Origin: an uncultured Clostridium sp. | GTDB lineage: Bacteria; Bacillota_A; Clostridia; Lachnospirales; Lachnospiraceae | Reading direction: 5' to 3' | Length of the DNA: 8,495 nt | Assembly (NCBI GenBank): GCA_947174825.1 | Contig: CAMWKN010000040.1 | Span: 1 to 8,495, forward strand | Shown: positions 1 to 6,656 of the stretch, one piece after another | Layout of the letters: every line of letters begins with the position of its first letter | How positions within the stretch are numbered: the first letter of the stretch is position 1 | The notes under the pieces: generated by a model | What the model was told of the DNA's origin: nothing | Seen by the model: only the letters and a program-made list of their open reading frames with translations | The model's database searches: none | Program-made: the position numbers and the translations under genes

Positions 1-1
1 G

Positions 2-52
2 GATAAAGGTATAGAGCATACGTGTGACATGATGTATGGTAATGATGCATAG
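2..52 (+). other. Upstream edge; possible tail of a preceding gene
   Basis: One frame is open from the window edge for 16 codons (DKGIEHTCDMMYGNDA) and stops with TAG at 50-52. This could be the C-terminal end of an upstream gene cut by the window, but 16 codons are too few to recognise or to exclude chance. Between this stop and the ddl start at 112 there is no convincing promoter. GTGACA at 24-29 is a weak -35-like word with no good partner at the right distance. Confidence 0.15.
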
Positions 53-111
53 GAATATGGACGGGTGGAATTTTACAGATTCTATTTATGAAAAGGAAAA
101 GGGGATTATTT

Positions 112-1143
112 ATGAAAATTATAGTATTAGCAGGCGGATTGAGTACGGAACGGGATGTTTCCATCAGTACCGGAAACATGGTGTGTCAGGCATTGCGGGA
201 GAAAGGGCATCAGGCGGCAATGTTAGATGTCTTTTTAGGATATCAGGGGGAAATTTCTGACGATTTCTTTGATCGGAATGATGCCTTTTCGGAGGATCAA
301 AAAAAGATACAGACAGCAGATCCAGATCTGGATGCGATTCGTAAAATGCGGGGGGAGGATGCGGACTGCTTTTTTGGTCCAGGTGTGATTGAATTATGCC
401 GCATGGCGGATATAGTCTATATGGCACTGCACGGTGCAGAGGGGGAAAATGGCAAGCTGCAGGCAGCCTTTGATCTTCTGGGGATTCATTATACCGGATC
501 GGGTTATTTTGGCAGTGCCCTTGCCATGGATAAAGGAGTTGCCAAAAAAATTTTTGAGACAGGGGGGATTCCGACGCCTAAGGGATACACAGTTACACCT
601 GATACAGTACAGTCGGTGCCACCAGAGATCGGTTATCCCTGTGTGGTAAAACCATGTTGTGGAGGATCCAGCGTAGGAGTCAGTATACCAAGCAATGAGT
701 CGGAATATCAGAAAGCTCTGGAGGACGCATTCCGCTATGAAGATGAAGTGGTTGTGGAGGAATATATTCGTGGCAGGGAGTTTTCAGTGGGCGTCGTGGG
801 AGAAGAAGTATATCCGGTGATTGAGATTATTCCCAACGAGGGATTTTATGATTATGCAACCAAGTATCAACAGGGGATGGCAAGAGATGTATGTCCTGCT
901 GAGCTGGATGAGGCAAAGGCAGCAGAGATGCAGCAGTATGCCCTTGCCGCTTATCGTGAGTTAAAACTGTCCTGCTATGGACGTATTGATTTTCTGATGG
1001 ATGAGCATGGAAAGCTGTTTTGTCTGGAGGCAAATACTCTGCCGGGAATGACACCTATGAGCCTGTTGCCACAGGAGGCAGCAGCAGAGGGGATTTCCTA
1101 TGGAGAATTATGTGAGAAAATTATTGCATTAGCTAAGACTTGA
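112..1143 (+). CDS. ddl: D-alanine--D-alanine ligase
   Basis: This cytoplasmic ATP-grasp enzyme joins two D-alanines using ATP, giving the dipeptide that MurF, encoded next, adds to the peptidoglycan precursor. The protein is 343 residues, normal for the family. Visible family motifs are STERDVS with the substrate-binding Glu at about 13, HGAEGENG near 107-114, the glycine-rich loop GGSSVGVS at 184-191, GRIDF with Arg291 and Asp293, and LEANTLPGMTPMS with metal-binding Glu306 and Asn308. FYDYATKY at 245-252 keeps the Lys-Tyr pair of the omega loop (Lys215/Tyr216 in E. coli DdlB). This indicates a D-Ala-D-Ala enzyme rather than a D-Ala-D-Lac (VanA-type) one. I chose the ATG at 112 over the in-frame ATG at 88 because the purine-rich AGGAAAAGGGG ends about 7 bases before it and the protein then begins directly with MKIIVLAGG. 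The stop codon lies inside a large hairpin. Confidence 0.95.
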   Translation: MKIIVLAGGLSTERDVSISTGNMVCQALREKGHQAAMLDVFLGYQGEISDDFFDRNDAFSEDQKKIQTADPDLDAIRKMRGEDADCFFGPGVIELCRMADIVYMALHGAEGENGKLQAAFDLLGIHYTGSGYFGSALAMDKGVAKKIFETGGIPTPKGYTVTPDTVQSVPPEIGYPCVVKPCCGGSSVGVSIPSNESEYQKALEDAFRYEDEVVVEEYIRGREFSVGVVGEEVYPVIEIIPNEGFYDYATKYQQGMARDVCPAELDEAKAAEMQQYALAAYRELKLSCYGRIDFLMDEHGKLFCLEANTLPGMTPMSLLPQEAAAEGISYGELCEKIIALAKT

Positions 1144-1192
1144 AGTTTCACTAACGCATGAAAAACATGCGAAGTGAAACTAAGTCAAGTCT
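1136..1192. repeat. Large imperfect palindrome over the ddl stop codon
   Basis: From the outside inward, AGACTTGA (1136-1143) pairs with TCAAGTCT (1185-1192), AGTTTCACT (1144-1152) with AGTGAAACT (1173-1181), and CGCATG (1155-1160) with CATGCG (1166-1171), closing an AAAAA loop. The only interruptions are AAG bulged at 1182-1184 and AA opposite A near the top. That is 23 base pairs in 57 bases, and the outermost arm is the end of the ddl coding sequence. No T-run follows, so it is not a textbook terminator. It may be a REP-like palindromic repeat, an mRNA 3'-end stabiliser, or an element that lowers read-through into murF. The structure is directly visible; the role is inferred. Confidence 0.75.
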
Positions 1193-1193
1193 G

Positions 1194-1215
1194 GAAAAAT
1201 GCTGTCGCATTTTTC
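1194..1215. other. Perfect 9-bp hairpin between ddl and murF
   Basis: GAAAAATGC (1194-1202) and GCATTTTTC (1207-1215) are exact reverse complements around a TGTC loop, one base after the large ddl palindrome. The T-run lies inside the 3' arm rather than after a GC-rich stem, so this is at best a weak intrinsic terminator on either strand. Its TTTTTC (1210-1215) could also pair with the GAAAAA at the tip of the first hairpin (1160-1165), so the two structures may interact or alternate. Confidence 0.55.
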
Positions 1216-1264
1216 ATTGATTAGCTGTAAGTGCGTATGAAGTTGTAAAGTTTAGGAGATGTTT

Positions 1265-2644
1265 ATGGGTAGAATGAAAAATATGACGCCTCGGAAACTG
1301 GCAGAGGTTTGTGGAGGAAGGTATACGGGACCGGAGGATCTGGGAGAACAGGAACTGACCTGTCTGGTAACCGATAACCGACAGATTCAGCAAGGAGGCA
1401 TGTTTGTGGCAATCCGGGGAGAGCGGGTGGATGGAAACCGTTTTGTTCCATCTGCCTACGAAGCAGGTGCTTTGTGCTGTCTGTCGGAAAATGCACCGGA
1501 GGACAGTACGAAACCGTATATCCAGGTTGCTTCCTGTCTGCAGGCATTGAAAGATATGGCGGCTTATTATCGGATGCAGTATCCGGTCAAGGTCATTGGG
1601 GTAACCGGCAGTGTGGGCAAAACCACCACCAAAGAAATGCTGGCATCTGTCTTATCACAACATTATCAGGTTCATAAGACCCAGGGAAACTTTAATAACG
1701 AGATTGGAGTACCGCTGACATTATTTGCTTTGCGGGAGGAGCATGAGGTGGCAATTGTGGAAATGGGCATCAGTGATTTTGGAGAAATGTCCAGACTTAC
1801 AGCCATTGCCAAACCGGATCTGTGTGTGATTACCAATATCGGACAATGCCATCTGGAACAGCTGGGGGATTTGGACGGCGTTCTTCGGGCGAAAACGGAG
1901 ATCTTTGAGGGATTATCGGAGCAGGGGACTGCTTATTTGAATGGCGATGATGAAAAGCTGATTACGGTGCAGGATGTTCATGGCAGGAAGCCGGTGTTTT
2001 TTGGAACTGGTCAGCAGAATACGGTATATCCAAAGAATATGATATCTAAGGGACTGGCAGGAACCGATTTTGAACTGATTACAGCAGACGGAGTGATCCC
2101 GGTGCATGTACCAGTGCCAGGCAGACATATGGTTACCAATGCATTGGCGGCGGCAGCCATTGGACGGGATCTGGGCTTATCCCTGGAGGAAATTGCCAGG
2201 GGCATTGCGGCATTCCGACCAGTGGAGGGACATGGCAGCATTCTGGAAACAGATCGCTATACCATTATGTATGACTGCTACAATGCGAATCCGGTGTCTA
2301 TGAAAGCTGGTTTTGATGTGTTAGCAGAGGCATCCGGGCGTAAGGTAGCCATTATTGGGGATATGTTTGAACTGGGGGAGCGGGAACAGCAGATGCATTT
2401 TGATACTGGTGTCTATGCTGCCGACAAAGGGTTGGATCTGATTGTGGCAATCGGCAGTCTGGCAAAACAGTATGAAGCCGGAGTACGCAGTGTGAATCCA
2501 GCACAGAATCTTCATTATTTTGCTACAAAGGAAGAGGCAGAGGAACAATTGCCGTCTCTGCTGGAGCCAGGGGATTCCATTCTGGTGAAAGCATCTCACG
2601 GGATGCATTTGGAAAAAGTAGTTGCATTCTTAAAGGAAATGTGA
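1265..2644 (+). CDS. murF: UDP-MurNAc-tripeptide--D-Ala-D-Ala ligase (MurF)
   Basis: This cytoplasmic Mur ligase uses ATP to add D-Ala-D-Ala, the Ddl product, to the UDP-MurNAc-tripeptide, completing the pentapeptide. The length of 459 residues is typical. The order of motifs fits MurF: an N-terminal substrate domain with TDNRQIQQGGMFVA, the P-loop GVTGSVGKTTTKE at about 112-124, NFNNEIGVPLTLF, EMGISDFGEMSRL and HLEQLGDLDGV, then the C-terminal domain with DCYNANPVSMKAG, GDMFELGE and KASHGMHLEKVV. In-frame ATGs lie at 1259, 1265 and 1274. AGGAG at 1254-1258 touches the first and sits 6 bases before the second, so 1265 is preferred. The gene follows ddl after 121 bases containing two hairpins. 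Whether it shares the ddl transcript depends on read-through there, and I see no clear separate promoter. Confidence 0.94.
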   Translation: MGRMKNMTPRKLAEVCGGRYTGPEDLGEQELTCLVTDNRQIQQGGMFVAIRGERVDGNRFVPSAYEAGALCCLSENAPEDSTKPYIQVASCLQALKDMAAYYRMQYPVKVIGVTGSVGKTTTKEMLASVLSQHYQVHKTQGNFNNEIGVPLTLFALREEHEVAIVEMGISDFGEMSRLTAIAKPDLCVITNIGQCHLEQLGDLDGVLRAKTEIFEGLSEQGTAYLNGDDEKLITVQDVHGRKPVFFGTGQQNTVYPKNMISKGLAGTDFELITADGVIPVHVPVPGRHMVTNALAAAAIGRDLGLSLEEIARGIAAFRPVEGHGSILETDRYTIMYDCYNANPVSMKAGFDVLAEASGRKVAIIGDMFELGEREQQMHFDTGVYAADKGLDLIVAIGSLAKQYEAGVRSVNPAQNLHYFATKEEAEEQLPSLLEPGDSILVKASHGMHLEKVVAFLKEM

Positions 2645-2730
2645 TACAGTTGGTTACTGTATAGGATTTTAATCCAATATGCGCACAGTAGACGGTAATA
2701 ATGGGTTTCTGGCTACTGTATCATAAATAG
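2642..2730. repeat. Cluster of competing TACAGT/ACTGTA inverted repeats after murF
   Basis: ATACAGT (2644-2650) pairs with ACTGTAT (2656-2662) across a TGGTT loop. ACAGTAG (2685-2691) pairs with CTACTGT (2713-2719). TGATACAGT (2642-2650) can instead pair over a longer distance with ACTGTATCA (2715-2723). The right-hand arms are near-identical direct repeats of the form GGYTACTGTAT (2652-2662 and 2711-2721). The first hairpin, followed by AGGATTTT, could act as a weak murF terminator. The stretch should also contain the promoter for the leader that begins near 2731, but no good -35/-10 pair is visible. Confidence 0.35.
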
Positions 2731-2921
2731 GAAAAAGCGATGATCGTGTTTAGTAGAGCATGGCAATCCGTTTCAGAGAGGGAATGTCTCCGGCTGTAAG
2801 CATTCCTACGTTATTCCATGATTCGAATTTCCCACGGGAGCTGCAATTTTGAAAGGGATTTTGTCAGAGACGAGATATCCGAGTAGGAATTGACGTAGGC
2901 ATACGTTACATGCAATGAAGT

Positions 2922-2975
2922 GCTTATATCAAGCTTATATCGATGTTAGTATAGGATATGAGAATGATATGAGAA
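2922..2975 (+). repeat. T-box Stem III built from tandemly duplicated arms
   Basis: GCTTATATC occurs at 2922-2930 and 2933-2941. GATATGAGAA occurs at 2955-2964 and 2966-2975. Each pair has an 11-base period. The two kinds of unit are complementary: CTTATATC pairs with GATATGAG over 8 positions with one T.G wobble. The hairpin therefore has an outer 8-bp helix (2923-2930 with 2966-2973), a small internal loop, an inner 8-bp helix (2934-2941 with 2955-2962) and a 13-base loop. It lies directly before the antiterminator, the usual place of Stem III. Confidence 0.7.
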
Positions 2976-2976
2976 A

Positions 2977-3007
2977 CAGGGTGGTACCGCGGAAAATTCC
3001 GTCCCTG
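2977..3007 (+). promoter_or_regulatory. T-box antiterminator
   Basis: CAGGG (2977-2981) pairs with CCCTG (3003-3007), and CGG within CCGCGG (2987-2992) pairs with CCG (2999-3001), enclosing the seven-base bulge that begins TGGT and captures the tRNA 3' end. This is the canonical T-box antiterminator layout. The same CCCTG can also pair with ATCAGGG at 3017-3023, giving a 7-bp hairpin (CCCTGAT/ATCAGGG, loop 3010-3016) that would exclude the antiterminator. Confidence 0.9.
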
Positions 3008-3062
3008 ATGATCTGTATCAGGGGGAATGAAGATGTACCAGCCATAGCAGGTAAATTTCAGG

Positions 3063-3091
3063 CTCCTTGCGATGCAGGGAGTTTTTCTTTT
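3063..3091 (+). terminator. Intrinsic terminator of the pheST leader
   Basis: CTCCTTGC (3063-3070) pairs with GCAGGGAG (3074-3081) over 8 positions with one T.G wobble and a GAT loop, followed by TTTTTCTTTT. This is a good rho-independent terminator at the expected place between a T-box and its gene. Its 3' arm contains CAGGGA (3075-3080), which can also pair with TCCCTG (3002-3007) of the antiterminator, although the local 8-bp stem looks stronger. Confidence 0.85.
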
Positions 3092-3095
3092 ATAT

Positions 3096-3147
3096 GTTAT
3101 TTATGCGGAAGCGTCATAAATAACTGTATCACAATACAAAACGCTTC
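3096..3147 (+). promoter_or_regulatory. Predicted H-type pseudoknot upstream of the pheS ribosome site
   Basis: Stem 1 is an exact 10-bp inverted repeat, GTTATTTATG (3096-3105) with CATAAATAAC (3115-3124), closing a nine-base loop CGGAAGCGT. GAAGCGT in that loop (3108-3114) is exactly complementary to ACGCTTC (3141-3147). The resulting geometry is that of a classical H-type pseudoknot: a 2-base first loop over a 7-bp stem 2, no bases between the stems, and a 16-base A-rich third loop over stem 1. It ends 5 bases before the GGGGG ribosome site of pheS. The complementarity is seen in the sequence; folding and any effect on translation are inferred. Confidence 0.45.
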
Positions 3148-3163
3148 GGAATGGGGGATTACC

Positions 3164-4183
3164 ATGAAAGATAAGTTAAAGAATATTATGGAAAATGCAT
3201 TGGATCAGATTGCATCTTCGGAGCAGCTGGATCAGTTAGGTGAGATCCGGGTGGCGTTTCTGGGCAAAAAGGGAGAACTGACTTCCGTGCTGAAATCAAT
3301 GAAAGAGGTAGCTCCGGAGGATCGTCCAAAAGTGGGACAGATGGTCAATGAGGCAAGGGCGAAAATTGAGAGTAAATTAGAAGAGAAGAAGGCTGCTTTT
3401 GAAAATGCCATGTTAGAGGAAAGGCTAAAGAGCGAGACCATTGATGTGACCTTGCCAGGCAAGCAGTTACAGAAGGGGCACCGCCATCCAAATACCATTA
3501 CCCTGGAAGAAGTGGAGAATATCTTCATTGGTATGGGATATGAAGTTGTGGAGGCTCCGGAAGTAGAGTACGATTATTACAATTTTGAGGCTTTGAATAT
3601 CACGGCAGACCATCCGGCAAAGGATGAACAGGATACTTTTTATATTACTAAGGATATCTTACTTCGTACCCAGACATCTTCGGTACCGGTGCATGAAATG
3701 GAGAAGGGGAAACTGCCAATCCGCATGATTGCCCCTGGGCGTGTATTCCGTTCGGATGAGGTGGATGCCACCCATTCTCCTACCTTCCATCAGGTTGAGG
3801 GACTGGTGATTGACAAGAATATTACCTTTGCTGATCTGAAAGGAACGCTGCAGGAATTTGCTCAGAAATTATTCGGTCAGGATACGAAGGTGAAATTCCG
3901 TCCCCATCATTTCCAGTTCACCGAACCAAGTGCAGAGATGGATGTGACCTGCTTCAAATGTGGAGGCAAGGGATGCCGTTTCTGTAAAGGTGAGGGATGG
4001 ATTGAGATTCTGGGCTGTGGCATGGTGCATCCGCACGTATTAGAAATGAGTGGAATTGATCCGAATGAATATACCGGATTTGCTTTTGGTGTCGGTCTGG
4101 AGCGAATCGCATTGTTTAAGTATGAAATTGACGATATGAGACTGTTGTATGAGAATGATACCCGTTTCTTAAAGCAGTTCTAG
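3164..4183 (+). CDS. pheS: Phenylalanine--tRNA ligase alpha subunit
   Basis: This is the catalytic subunit of the (alpha-beta)2 class II synthetase that charges tRNA-Phe in the cytoplasm. The protein is 339 residues, as expected. An N-terminal coiled-coil region (about 1-90) is followed by the class II core, with motif 2 at FRSDEVDATHSPTFHQVEG and motif 3 near the end at GFAFGVGLERIALFKY. A CX2CX4CX2C knuckle at residues 263-274 (CFKCGGKGCRFC) precedes GWIEILGCGMVHP; this Cys-rich insert is known in Firmicute PheS proteins and may bind a metal. The start is the ATG at 3164, giving MKDKLKNIM, 6 bases after GGGGG (3153-3157). The reading frame stays open upstream to 2915, but that extension would be translated T-box leader and is not real. 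pheT starts 16 bases after the stop. Expression should be controlled by the T-box. Confidence 0.96.
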   Translation: MKDKLKNIMENALDQIASSEQLDQLGEIRVAFLGKKGELTSVLKSMKEVAPEDRPKVGQMVNEARAKIESKLEEKKAAFENAMLEERLKSETIDVTLPGKQLQKGHRHPNTITLEEVENIFIGMGYEVVEAPEVEYDYYNFEALNITADHPAKDEQDTFYITKDILLRTQTSSVPVHEMEKGKLPIRMIAPGRVFRSDEVDATHSPTFHQVEGLVIDKNITFADLKGTLQEFAQKLFGQDTKVKFRPHHFQFTEPSAEMDVTCFKCGGKGCRFCKGEGWIEILGCGMVHPHVLEMSGIDPNEYTGFAFGVGLERIALFKYEIDDMRLLYENDTRFLKQF

Positions 4184-4199
4184 TTATAGGAGGATAAAT

Positions 4200-6638
4200 A
4201 TGAATACATCGTTATCATGGATACAGGCATATGTGCCGGATCTGGATTGTACGGCACAGGAATATATGGACGCAATGACTTTATCTGGTTCCAAGGTAGA
4301 GGGTTATACCGAGTTTGACCGCAATCTGGATAAGATTGTTGTAGGATTGATTAACAAGATTGAGAAACACCCGGATGCCGATAAACTGGTGGTCTGCCAG
4401 GTGCAGATTGACGAGGCAGGGCAGGAAGTACAGATTGTAACCGGCGCACCGAATGTGAAAGAAGGAGATAAAGTTCCGGTTGTATTGGATGGTGGCCATG
4501 TGGCAAGCTCTCACAAAGATGGAGAGTCTGAGAATGGTTTCAAGATTAAAAAAGGCAAACTGCGTGGAGTGGAATCTTTTGGTATGATGTGCTCCATTGA
4601 GGAACTGGGTTCCACAACAGATATGTACCCGGATGCGGCAAAGGACGGCATTTATATTCTGAGCGATAACCCAGAGTATAAGGATGCTGCCATTGGTTCC
4701 GATGTAGTGGAGCTGTTGGGGCTGCATGATGTGAATTTTGAATATGAGATTACTTCCAATCGTGTGGACTGCTTTGGCGTGTTGGGTATCGCCAGAGAAG
4801 TGGCTGCCACTTTCGATAAAAAATTTGTGCCGCCAGTGGTGACAGAGACTGGTAATAGTGAAAAGGTAGAAGACTATATTTCTGTGGAAGTGCAGGATGA
4901 GAAACTGTGTCCACGCTATACAGCAAGAGTGGTTAAAAATATCAAATTAGCACCATCTCCGGAATGGATGCAGAGAAGACTGGCATCAGTAGGAATCCGC
5001 CCGATTAATAATATTGTGGACATTACCAATTATGTTATGGAGGAATATGCACAACCAATGCATGCATATGATTTAGATACCATTGAAGATCACAAAATTG
5101 TGGTTCGCAAGGCAGAAAATGGCGAGGATTTTGTCACATTGGACGGACAGAGTAGACAGTTAGACGACTCTATGTTGATGATTTGTGATGGTAAAAAGCC
5201 GATCGGCTTGGCTGGTATCATGGGAGGCGAAAATTCCATGATTACCGATGATGTACAGACCATGCTGTTTGAGGCGGCTACCTTTGATGGAACCAATATC
5301 CGTCTGTCTGGTAAGAAGCTGGGGATGCGTACGGATGCCCAGGCAAAGTTTGAAAAGGGACTGGATCCGAACAATGCCATGGAAGCGATGAATCGTGCCT
5401 GCCAGTTGGTGGAAGAACTGGGAGCTGGAGAAGTGGTAGGCGGTGCAGTGGACATCTATCCAGTGCATAAGGAAGCAATTCGGATTGCCTATGATCCGGT
5501 GAAGATCAATGCCTTATTGGGAACGGATATTCCAGAGGAGGAAATGATCTCTTACTTTGAAAAACTGGATCTGACAGTTGATCGGGAAAAACGAGAGGTC
5601 TGTGTACCAACCTGGAGACAGGATCTGGAACAGATGGCAGATCTGGCAGAGGAAGTGGCACGTTTCTATGGATATGATAATATTCCGATGACTCTGCCAG
5701 GTGGAAGAGCTACGGCTGGCGGATTATCCGATAAATTGAGATATGAAAATATGGTCAGAGAAGTGGTGGAAGGCTATGGCTTCTGTGAAGGAATGACTTT
5801 CTCTTTTGAGAGCCCGAAAGTATATGATAAACTGCAATTACCACAGGATGACAAATTGCGCCAGAGTATTCAGATCAGTAACCCTCTGGGTGAGGATTAT
5901 AGTGTGATGCGTACTTCTGCACTGGGTGGTATGCTGACTTCCCTGGCAACCAATTATAATCGTCGTAATCAGGATGTCCGTCTCTATGAGCTGGCAAATG
6001 TGTATATGCCGAAACAGCTGCCATTGACAGAGCTTCCGGATGAGCGGATGCAGCTGACACTGGGTATGTATGGACAGGGCGATTTCTATGTAATGAAAGG
6101 GCTGGTGCAGGCAGTCATGGAGCGGATGGGGTTGACGGATTATGCTACCTATTCTCCAGAGGCGAATAAGAGTTTTCTGCATCCAGGACGTCAGGCAGAA
6201 GTAATTTATCAGAATAAGAGCGTTGCCTATCTGGGAGAGGTTCATCCGACGGTTCAGAAGAACTTTGGAATTGGCGAGCGTGCCTATGTGGCTGTTATTG
6301 ATATGAAAACAGTCAGTGAGTTGGCAAATTTTGATGTGAAATATTCAGGGGTGGCAAAATTCCCAGCTATGACCAGAGATATTAGCCTGAGCATGAAAAA
6401 GACCGTGTTAGCAGGACAGGTAGAGGCAGTGATTCGGGATAAAGGTGGCAAGTTGCTGGAATCTTGTGAATTATTTGATATCTATGAAGGTGCCCAGTTG
6501 ACCAAGGGATATAAATCGTTGGCATATAAGTTGGTATTCCGGGCGAATGACCGTACCCTTACTGATGAAGAAGTGAGCCGTACCATGGACAAAATTATAG
6601 GGAAGTTGGCAGAAATAGAAGTAGAACTTCGTCAATAA
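4200..6638 (+). CDS. pheT: Phenylalanine--tRNA ligase beta subunit
   Basis: This is the tRNA-binding and editing partner of PheS. The protein is 812 residues, the full bacterial length. Domains in order are an EMAP-II/OB-type tRNA-binding domain at about 45-155 with KHPDADKLVVCQV, the link segment EITSNRVDCFGVLGIARE, the B3/B4 editing domain at roughly 210-395 with VDITNYVMEEYAQPMHAYDL and FEAATFDG, a B5 domain at about 400-475, a catalytically inactive class II-like core, and a C-terminal FDX-ACB anticodon-binding domain starting near FPAMTRDISLSM (about 721). The editing motifs look intact, so clearance of Tyr-tRNA-Phe is expected. AGGAGG at 4188-4193, 6 bases before the ATG, is a near-ideal ribosome site. 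The gene is in the pheS transcript under the T-box, and a VanZ-like gene follows after 18 bases. Confidence 0.97.
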   Translation: MNTSLSWIQAYVPDLDCTAQEYMDAMTLSGSKVEGYTEFDRNLDKIVVGLINKIEKHPDADKLVVCQVQIDEAGQEVQIVTGAPNVKEGDKVPVVLDGGHVASSHKDGESENGFKIKKGKLRGVESFGMMCSIEELGSTTDMYPDAAKDGIYILSDNPEYKDAAIGSDVVELLGLHDVNFEYEITSNRVDCFGVLGIAREVAATFDKKFVPPVVTETGNSEKVEDYISVEVQDEKLCPRYTARVVKNIKLAPSPEWMQRRLASVGIRPINNIVDITNYVMEEYAQPMHAYDLDTIEDHKIVVRKAENGEDFVTLDGQSRQLDDSMLMICDGKKPIGLAGIMGGENSMITDDVQTMLFEAATFDGTNIRLSGKKLGMRTDAQAKFEKGLDPNNAMEAMNRACQLVEELGAGEVVGGAVDIYPVHKEAIRIAYDPVKINALLGTDIPEEEMISYFEKLDLTVDREKREVCVPTWRQDLEQMADLAEEVARFYGYDNIPMTLPGGRATAGGLSDKLRYENMVREVVEGYGFCEGMTFSFESPKVYDKLQLPQDDKLRQSIQISNPLGEDYSVMRTSALGGMLTSLATNYNRRNQDVRLYELANVYMPKQLPLTELPDERMQLTLGMYGQGDFYVMKGLVQAVMERMGLTDYATYSPEANKSFLHPGRQAEVIYQNKSVAYLGEVHPTVQKNFGIGERAYVAVIDMKTVSELANFDVKYSGVAKFPAMTRDISLSMKKTVLAGQVEAVIRDKGGKLLESCELFDIYEGAQLTKGYKSLAYKLVFRANDRTLTDEEVSRTMDKIIGKLAEIEVELRQ

Positions 6639-6656
6639 TCACAGTGAGGGGTTATC

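Larger units (their letters stand above)
2737..3091 (+). promoter_or_regulatory. T-box riboswitch leader, phenylalanine-specific
   Basis: A T-box RNA binds uncharged tRNA in the nascent transcript and lets transcription continue into an aminoacyl-tRNA synthetase gene. Stem I is visible in detail. At its base CGTG (2745-2748) pairs with CACG (2833-2836) above a tandem G.A/A.G typical of the GA (kink-turn) motif. The specifier loop has AGTA (2752-2755) on one side and GAA (2825-2827) on the other. The upper stem is CATGG/CCATG, AAT/ATT and CGT/ACG, with the AGAGAG motif (2775-2780) and a GGAATG/CATTCC stem closing a loop ending in TGTAAG. By the usual GAA-N-codon spacing the specifier is TTC at 2829-2831. 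One base earlier reads TTT, also Phe. The base after the codon is C, where a purine is usual. The core GGGTGGTACCGCGG lies at 2979-2992. Its TGGT bulge (2982-2985) complements ACCA, fitting discriminator base A73 of tRNA-Phe. pheS-pheT follow, as expected. Confidence 0.95.

Noticed and set aside
88..111. Alternative ddl start at 88 (MKRKRGLF before MKIIVLAGG)
   Set aside because: The ribosome site falls within these codons, 7 bases before the ATG at 112, and no good site precedes 88.
1259..1264. Alternative murF start at 1259
   Set aside because: AGGAG directly abuts this ATG, leaving no spacer. The ATG at 1265 has the proper 6-base spacing.
2696..2730. Promoter for the T-box leader with -10 TATCAT at 2719-2724
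   Set aside because: The position is right for a start near 2731, but the matching -35 (TAATAA at 2696-2701) is poor, so I do not call it.
2915..3163. An 83-residue N-terminal extension of PheS, in frame from an ATG at 2915
   Set aside because: It would translate the T-box core and terminator, has no ribosome site at its start, and resembles no PheS. The start at 3164 gives normal length and N-terminus.
4281..4727. 148-codon open frame on the - strand inside pheT, and other antisense frames over ddl, murF and pheT
   Set aside because: They lie wholly inside well-supported genes and their translations look like low-complexity antisense products with no recognisable family.
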